64,000 nt of DNA from Shewanella insulae (lineage in GTDB: Bacteria; Pseudomonadota; Gammaproteobacteria; Enterobacterales; Shewanellaceae), in the NCBI RefSeq assembly GCF_009831655.1, contig NZ_WRPA01000009.1, forward strand, positions 1 to 64,000, given 5' to 3'. Below, piece after piece: positions 54,914 through 64,000 of the stretch. The first letter of the stretch is position 1, and each line of letters opens with the position of its first letter. A model generated the notes under the pieces. That model saw only the letters and a program-made list of their open reading frames with translations. It ran no database searches and had not been told where the DNA came from. A program made the position numbers and the translations under genes.

Positions 54914-57313
54914 TTAGATGGGCGAGCCCGGCGGCATGGCCAGCGGCTTGTCGATCAGCTTGTGCTTGCTATCTTTCAGTCCCTTCTCTACACCATCCAG
55001 CAGCCACTGATAGTGCGCCGACTCATAGTCGCTGCTGCGTTTTACCAGGCGGCTGAGCTGTTTCTGGGCGAAGGCCAGACGACCCGCTAGCTGGGCCTTC
55101 ACCTCAGGCGAACTCATCTTGTCATGATAACTGGCTAACAGGGCATCGAGTACCACGGCATTGACCCGCATCCATACCCCCTGCATAGCGCCGTTAGGGG
55201 CATCGCTAAACACTGTCCTGGCCAGCAGCTTATTCACCAGAGTGACGACGGAGAGCTGCTCTCGATCGGCGAAGTAGCCCTGATTGACGCGATTGAGTCG
55301 CATCGGCTGCAGCAGCTGCCCACAGGTGTGACGGCTCAGCACCTCGGCCATGCCGATAGGATCGATCACCACGCCTGTGGCGCTATCGAAGCTCTCACGG
55401 GTGGCACCATAGTTGCCCGACTTAGGCACCAGGGCATCGGTCACCCTGGCTGGCAACGCCAAGGCCTCCACACTCAGACCTTGTAGCAGGGCATCGAGGG
55501 CATTCTTTTGCAGCTCAGGCGCCATATAGTGCCAGCTGCGTCCGCCTTCCTGGGTGGAGTAGTTGTAGTCGGTGCCACCGATAAACTTGGCTGCGGCGGC
55601 GATCTGATAACGGGTCAGCAGATAGACGGGCACGAAGGCGTCGCGCAGCTCACCATAGGGCTGGCCTTGCAGCAGGGCCGCGTCGTTAAAGCCTTCGATG
55701 GCCGCCTCGCGCACCCTGGCCAGACGGCTCAGCTCGGCGACAGGATCCTGACCATTATCCCACAGGCTGGCGTAGGCATGGCTGGCACCGGCGCGGCGCG
55801 AATCCGCCTCGCCGATATACCTCAGCCCCTGGCGCTCCACTGCCTGCATCAACTCGGTCAACTTAGCCTGTTGATCTTCCTGGCTAAACTGACCATAGCC
55901 ATAGGCCACAGTAAACTTATCCCAGGCACCTACGCCCTCATCATAGGGGGCGGAGATATCTATCTTGTCGCCCTTTAGGGTCGCCTTAGGGTGCGGGTAA
56001 TCCATCACAGAGGCGTTATCGTTACTCGACGCCGCGAAGTTATGATCTAGGCCTAAGGTGTGGCCCACCTCATGGGCCGAAAGCTGGCGAATACGTGCCA
56101 GTGAGAGCTCAGTCACCGCCTGGGCGGCCGCCTCTCTGTCCTGCCAGCCCGCGGTGAGGCCTCGGGCGATGAGGTGATCTTGTCTGACACGCTGACTGCC
56201 CAGGGTCACATGGCCCTTGATGATCTCACCGGTACGGGGATCGGCGATGGCGCTGCCGTAAGACCAGCCGCGGGTCGCCCTGTGTACCCACTGGATCACG
56301 TTGTAACGAATGTCCTGGGGATCGGCATCTTCCGGCAGCAGCTCCACCTTGAAGCCGTTGATGAAGCCCCCCTCGTTGAAGGCGGTCTCCCACCAGCGGG
56401 CCCCCTCTAACAGGGCTCCACGAATGGGCTCGGGCACGCCGGGATCCAGATAGTAGATGATAGGTTTTACCACCTCGCTGGGCGCATCCCCCTGAGTGAC
56501 CTTCTGCAGGCGGTGACGCAGCAGATGACGCTGCACGATATCGCTGTCGATTGCTGTGCCGTAATCCAGATATTCGTCGGACAGGTAGCCGCTGTTGGGG
56601 TGATAGGCCCTGGGCCTATAGTTGTCGTCCGGCAACTCGACAAAGGAGTAGCGCATCCGCAGCGACATCTGTTTGCCATCCGGGGTGACCTGGGCCACCT
56701 GGGGCCCGGCCTTGGCGCCCTTGAAGGTAAGCAACACGTCAACATCGCTGTTACGCTCGAAGGATTTCACGCCCTTAGGCAGGATCAGCGATGTATCCCG
56801 CTCCAGCTGATAGTGACCCTGCTTGGTCTGTTCCAGTGTCTCGCTGATGCCGTGGAGGTCGCGCAGCACAAGATCATTGATCGACACCAGCGCCCGCTTA
56901 CCCGCCAGCAGCTTGCCGCGCCAGAGCACAGACTCGGCGAAGGCCTCCTTTACCGCCCGCTGCTCGGCATCGCTGTCTGTGGTCGCCCGGTAACGGGTGT
57001 TGAGCTGCTTGAGGATGATATAGGGACCGTGGCGCTCAAACTGCACCAGGCGGGTCATCCCCAGCTGGCCGCGATCCAGGCCGATGTCGTTAGAGCCCAC
57101 GCCATGGGGCAGACTGGTAACCAGCAAAAATGGCTGATTGAGACGTGTCGCCTCCAGGTAGAGATCACCCGAACCTTGCTGATAGAAGAGGTTAATAAAG
57201 CCTTTGGCAGCCTGGCTGCTCTTGATCACCTTAGCGCTATTTTCGGCGGCGAGCAGGGAGCCCGTCGGGACTAGGGTTAAGGCAAGGGCCAGGGCGAGTG
57301 TAGAGGGTCTCAT
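54914..57313 (-). CDS. Exported zinc-dependent metalloprotease
   Basis: 799 residues with a signal peptide (cleavage near residue 22, LLAAE). The zinc site is HEVGHTLGLDHNF near residue 414, the long HExxHxxGxxH form of metzincins, followed by a VMDYPHP Met-turn. The long N-terminal domain and overall length fit the DUF5117/DUF5118-type zinc-dependent metalloproteases of proteobacteria. Probably periplasmic or outer-membrane associated; natural substrate unknown. Single gene with its own promoter region (57314-57480). Confidence 0.92.
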   Translation of the reverse strand: MRPSTLALALALTLVPTGSLLAAENSAKVIKSSQAAKGFINLFYQQGSGDLYLEATRLNQPFLLVTSLPHGVGSNDIGLDRGQLGMTRLVQFERHGPYIILKQLNTRYRATTDSDAEQRAVKEAFAESVLWRGKLLAGKRALVSINDLVLRDLHGISETLEQTKQGHYQLERDTSLILPKGVKSFERNSDVDVLLTFKGAKAGPQVAQVTPDGKQMSLRMRYSFVELPDDNYRPRAYHPNSGYLSDEYLDYGTAIDSDIVQRHLLRHRLQKVTQGDAPSEVVKPIIYYLDPGVPEPIRGALLEGARWWETAFNEGGFINGFKVELLPEDADPQDIRYNVIQWVHRATRGWSYGSAIADPRTGEIIKGHVTLGSQRVRQDHLIARGLTAGWQDREAAAQAVTELSLARIRQLSAHEVGHTLGLDHNFAASSNDNASVMDYPHPKATLKGDKIDISAPYDEGVGAWDKFTVAYGYGQFSQEDQQAKLTELMQAVERQGLRYIGEADSRRAGASHAYASLWDNGQDPVAELSRLARVREAAIEGFNDAALLQGQPYGELRDAFVPVYLLTRYQIAAAAKFIGGTDYNYSTQEGGRSWHYMAPELQKNALDALLQGLSVEALALPARVTDALVPKSGNYGATRESFDSATGVVIDPIGMAEVLSRHTCGQLLQPMRLNRVNQGYFADREQLSVVTLVNKLLARTVFSDAPNGAMQGVWMRVNAVVLDALLASYHDKMSSPEVKAQLAGRLAFAQKQLSRLVKRSSDYESAHYQWLLDGVEKGLKDSKHKLIDKPLAMPPGSPI

Positions 57314-57480
57314 GTTATCTCCTTGCTGAGACTTATGATGGGAGACTTAGTTGTTCAAATATTATGCGTCTCGTGATTATCAGTCGCTTAGCTTAACAGG
57401 TCTCACTTCTGGCTCAAGTGCAAATAATTCACTCGGCCTGTTAGCCCTTCCTGCCTCGCGGTCAATGGAGTAACAGACAC

Positions 57481-57502
57481 AAAAAAGGGGCCAAGGCCCC
57501 TT
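57481..57502 (-). terminator. Terminator of the hybrid kinase gene
   Basis: AAGGGGCC-AA-GGCCCCTT stem; the minus strand continues with Ts. Confidence 0.88.
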
Positions 57503-57530
57503 CATACGCAGGCACTAGCTCATTGTCCGA

Positions 57531-61229
<3,699 letters not shown>

Positions 61230-61421
61230 TGATTACCTTTGAAAACAAGCATCTGCCCTTGGGCTTCCCCTGAGCGGCGCATCATATTCTGCATATAGTA
61301 TCAGGAAGCCGGCCCAATGGAATACAAAGGGTAGTCGCTTTTGCCAGAATGATCTCAGTCGTCAGGCTGGCACAGGGCCGAAGAGTTTACTCAGGCCCCC
61401 AAGATCGCCCCTTCTTTAGAC

Positions 61422-61446
61422 AAAAGACTCCGCCAAGGAGCCTTTT
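61422..61446 (-). terminator. Possible terminator of the PhoH-like gene
   Basis: AAAAG-A-CTCC / GGAG-C-CTTTT stem with one A-C mismatch and a 5-base loop, about 35 bases after the stop; the minus strand ends in TTTTG. Confidence 0.65.
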
Positions 61447-61481
61447 ATCTTAGATCACCGCTTAGGTCACCGCATGGGCGG

Positions 61482-62876
61482 CTAGAGGTTTTCCTCGGCA
61501 AACTCTGCCAGGCGAGAACGCACCACACCATTGAGGTAGACATTGGCACTGCCATCGAAGTTTTTAAAGCGCTCGACGATATAGGTAAGCCCCGAGGTCA
61601 CCGCCGTCAGATAGTTAGAATCGATCTGCGCCAGGTTACCGCTACAGATCAGCTTAGTCCCCTCGCCCATACGGGTGATCATCGTCTTGATCTGCGAGGC
61701 GGTCAGGTTCTGACACTCATCCAGCAGGACCACAGAGTTCTGTATCGAACGTCCGCGCATGAAGTTGATCGACTTGAACTGTATGTTGGCCTTGTCCATG
61801 ATGTAATTCATGCTGCCGCTGGGATTGACGTCATGCTTGTGCAGCACCTCCAGGGTATCGGTAATGGCCGCCAGCCAGGGCGCCATCTTCTCCTCCTCGG
61901 TGCCGGGCAGGAAGCCGATAGACTCGGCGATCTCCGGCGTGTTGCGGGTCACGATCACCTTGTCGTAGAGGCCGCGCTCTACCACCATCTCCAGGGCCGC
62001 CGCCATGGCCAGCAGTGTCTTACCACAACCTGCGGGGCCGGTGAGGATCACCAGATCGATGTCGGGATCCAGCAGCGCCTGCATCGCCATCCCCTGATAG
62101 ATGTTCTTGGGCTTGATGCCCCAGGCATCAAGATTAAGCAAACGGTCCCGGCCGAGATCCAATATCTCCAGATCTTGGTCGTCGTTGCTCAGTACTCTAC
62201 CGCAGAAGTTAGAGTCTTGGTCGATAAGGAATTGGTTGGTATAGAAGTTCTCTTCGCCCACCTCCTTAACAGGCACACGGTGCACCGTATGGCGCCCCTG
62301 GGTCTCGGTATTGACATGTTCCTTACGCGCCCAGAAATCCCCCTCGAACTGGTGGAAGCCTTTGGTGAGGAAACGAATGTCGTCGATCAGCTGGTCGGTT
62401 CGATAGTCTTCGACCAGGTTGATGCCGGCACCCTTGGCCTTGAGACGCATGTTGATATCTTTGGTCACCAGTACCACGTGGCGCGGGGCAAACTGGTTCT
62501 GCAGATGCAGGGCGGTGTTGATGATGCGGTTGTCGTTGTTGTCGCCGGGCAGGGATGCCTGGGTAAATTCGAGTTGATGGTCGGGGAAGATAGAGAGGGA
62601 ACCTACTGCGTCACCGTGCCCTTCACGTTTGGGCAAGGTCACCCCGCTGACGATCTCTTCCGGGGTTGTCTGTCCACCGAGTATGTCTTCCAATGCGCGA
62701 ATGGCGACTCGGGCATCTCGACTGATATCTCTTTTCCTGTCTTTGATCTGATCCAACTCTTCAAGGACAGTCATGGGGACTACGACATCATGCTCCTTAA
62801 ACGAATAGATGGCTAAGGGTTCATGCAGTAACACATTGGTATCCAGTACAAACAACTTCTTGTCGTCTTGTTCCAT
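61482..62876 (-). CDS. PIN-PhoH fusion ATPase
   Basis: About 464 residues. GGAGG five bases before the ATG at 62876 decides the start. An N-terminal PIN nuclease domain (about 5-150: FVLDTNVLLHEP, LEELDQIK, with DNDNRIINTALHL later) precedes a PhoH ATPase (Walker A ILTGPAGCGKTLLA near 280; Walker B SVVLLDECQNLT near 385). Such PhoH2-type proteins are predicted RNA helicase-nucleases related to toxin VapC. Usually chromosomal and single, as here. Target unknown. Confidence 0.93.
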   Translation of the reverse strand: MEQDDKKLFVLDTNVLLHEPLAIYSFKEHDVVVPMTVLEELDQIKDRKRDISRDARVAIRALEDILGGQTTPEEIVSGVTLPKREGHGDAVGSLSIFPDHQLEFTQASLPGDNNDNRIINTALHLQNQFAPRHVVLVTKDINMRLKAKGAGINLVEDYRTDQLIDDIRFLTKGFHQFEGDFWARKEHVNTETQGRHTVHRVPVKEVGEENFYTNQFLIDQDSNFCGRVLSNDDQDLEILDLGRDRLLNLDAWGIKPKNIYQGMAMQALLDPDIDLVILTGPAGCGKTLLAMAAALEMVVERGLYDKVIVTRNTPEIAESIGFLPGTEEEKMAPWLAAITDTLEVLHKHDVNPSGSMNYIMDKANIQFKSINFMRGRSIQNSVVLLDECQNLTASQIKTMITRMGEGTKLICSGNLAQIDSNYLTAVTSGLTYIVERFKNFDGSANVYLNGVVRSRLAEFAEENL

Positions 62877-63252
62877 GGCGCCTCCACTTGTGCGTAGGGT
62901 GTTATATTTGTCGTCAAGCGAACTGAGCGAGTGATTAGCCTCCTTCTCTGTCAGTATGGTGATGCGCAACAAAGCACTTAGGGATTAAATCCATACTGAC
63001 ACCAAAATCTCACGGCTTCAACGGAAACTTGCCCAGAAAATAGCCCGACCCAGTTCGAGACTGGTAGCCTAAAATGACAATAAGATGACAAGACGGGCGG
63101 CGGCCGATCCGATTGGATAATTTGTAATCTAACATGAGAGGAATTAGGCTTTTTAAGACGGTAATTACGGGGCAGATATGTTCGACATCAAAGCCTCGAT
63201 TGGATAACATACGCGCCCTTTCGTGATTCACCCTGTAGATGAGAATTTGTAA
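62877..63252. other. Divergent promoter region between the PhoH-like gene and rapA
   Basis: About 376 bases with no convincing gene. It holds the promoters of two divergent transcripts. Confidence 0.55.
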
Positions 63253-64000
63253 ATGCCCTTTTCCTTAGGTCAACGTTGGATTAGTGATACCGAATCGGAA
63301 CTCGGTTTAGGTACTGTCGTTGGACTCGAAGGCCGTATGGTCACCCTGATGTTCCCCGCCACTGACGAAAACCGCATGTTTGCCCGCGACGATGCCCCGC
63401 TAACCCGAGTGATCTATAACCCTGGCGATATCATTGAGAGTCACGAAGGATGGAGTCTCAAGGTCAGCGAAATCGAAGAGAAGAACCAGCTGGTGATCTA
63501 CCACGGTATCCATACCGAGACCGGCGAAGAAGTCAGCCTCAGAGAGACGCTGCTCAACCACAATATTCGTTTCAACAAGCCCCAAGACAGGCTGTTTGCC
63601 GGTCAGATCGATCGTCTCGACAGGTTCGGCGTGCGCTATCAGAGCCAGCTGCTGCGTCACAAGCTGGCCACCTCAGATCTGCTGGGCCTACAGGGCCCCC
63701 GCGTTGGCCTGATCCCCCACCAGCAGTGGATCGCCCATGAAGTGGGCCAGCGCTTCGCGCCGCGGGTCCTGTTAGCGGACGAAGTAGGCCTGGGTAAGAC
63801 CATCGAAGCCGGCCTGATCATTCACCAGCAGCTGCTGACCGGCCGCGCAGAACGTATCCTGATCATAGTGCCAGACACCCTACGCCATCAGTGGCTGGTT
63901 GAGATGCTGCGCCGCTTCAACCTGCGCTTCTCGGTGTTCGACGAAGACAGATGCGTCGAGGCCTACGCCGACCACGACAACCCCTTCTACACAGAGCAGC
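63253..64000 (+). CDS. rapA: RNA polymerase-associated protein RapA (3' end outside window)
   Basis: The first 249 residues of RapA (HepA), a Swi2/Snf2 ATPase that recycles stalled RNA polymerase. It opens [20 protein letters not shown] with two N-terminal SH3-like domains (to about 107). The ATPase domain then begins: [14 protein letters not shown], Walker [19 protein letters not shown] near residue 177, and the [15 protein letters not shown] motif Ia region. The frame is open at the window edge. Confidence 0.97.
   Translation, partial: MPFSLGQRWISDTESELGLGTVVGLEGRMVTLMFPATDENRMFARDDAPLTRVIYNPGDIIESHEGWSLKVSEIEEKNQLVIYHGIHTETGEEVSLRETLLNHNIRFNKPQDRLFAGQIDRLDRFGVRYQSQLLRHKLATSDLLGLQGPRVGLIPHQQWIAHEVGQRFAPRVLLADEVGLGKTIEAGLIIHQQLLTGRAERILIIVPDTLRHQWLVEMLRRFNLRFSVFDEDRCVEAYADHDNPFYTEQ

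Noticed and set aside
61833..62816. 327-codon frame antisense to the PIN-PhoH gene
   Set aside because: A shadow frame; PIN and Walker motifs are on the opposite strand.
63010..63231. 73-codon minus-strand frame between the PhoH-like gene and rapA
   Set aside because: No ribosome-binding site and no similarity; it lies in a region expected to hold two divergent promoters.

Overview
The window looks like the chromosome of a Shewanella-type marine gammaproteobacterium. The evidence is a pentahaem NrfA nitrite reductase beside NnrS, a close QnrA relative (the plasmid qnrA genes are known to derive from Shewanella algae), DUF2999 and CCGSCS-motif small proteins, and the RapA/PhoH/GroESL complement. 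S. loihica, which is known to carry an nrfA paralogue, is a reasonable guess from memory but is not proven here. Most of the window is moderately GC-rich core DNA. The AT-richer exceptions are the middle of the giant adhesin gene, the 35.2-36.7 kb segment and the 38.4-41.8 kb defence operon.

Layout: 1-10.2 kb is the 3' part of a giant VCBS/cadherin-like surface protein, entered through a Gly-Thr hexanucleotide repeat. 10.5-20.1 kb holds metabolism and transport: a MOT1-type anion transporter, an old yellow enzyme with a divergent LysR regulator, nnrS-nrfA, a thioredoxin-like protein, a DUF134/NifX-like pair under a perfect 24-bp palindrome, and a SulP transporter. 20.4-22.3 kb is a tandem glycine riboswitch driving an AGCS symporter. 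22.4-33.6 kb carries small proteins, envelope proteins, an S9 peptidase, an arsR-thioredoxin-permease operon, a cold-shock/excalibur fusion and an Omp85-type barrel.

33.9-46.4 kb is the most accessory part. It has a QnrA-like gene behind a leader peptide, a 1.58-kb segment bounded by 29-bp direct repeats (Sel1-repeat protein plus a small membrane protein), a NYN/OST-HTH protein and a SIR2-HerA antiphage-type operon. These are followed by palindromic intergenic repeats, groESL with a sigma-32 promoter, and a MATE pump followed by a second Qnr-like protein.

46.4-64 kb holds a LysR regulator divergent from an RND efflux operon, a cytochrome-like lipoprotein, small envelope proteins, a gene split by a MITE-like element, a zinc metalloprotease, a large hybrid histidine kinase, a PIN-PhoH ATPase and the start of rapA.

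Themes: nitrite/NO handling (nnrS-nrfA, a possible FNR site), quinolone/xenobiotic protection (two Qnr proteins, MATE, RND, old yellow enzyme), and phage defence (SIR2-HerA, with an adjacent NYN/OST-HTH gene of unknown role). No rRNA, tRNA, CRISPR array or intact insertion sequence was seen.
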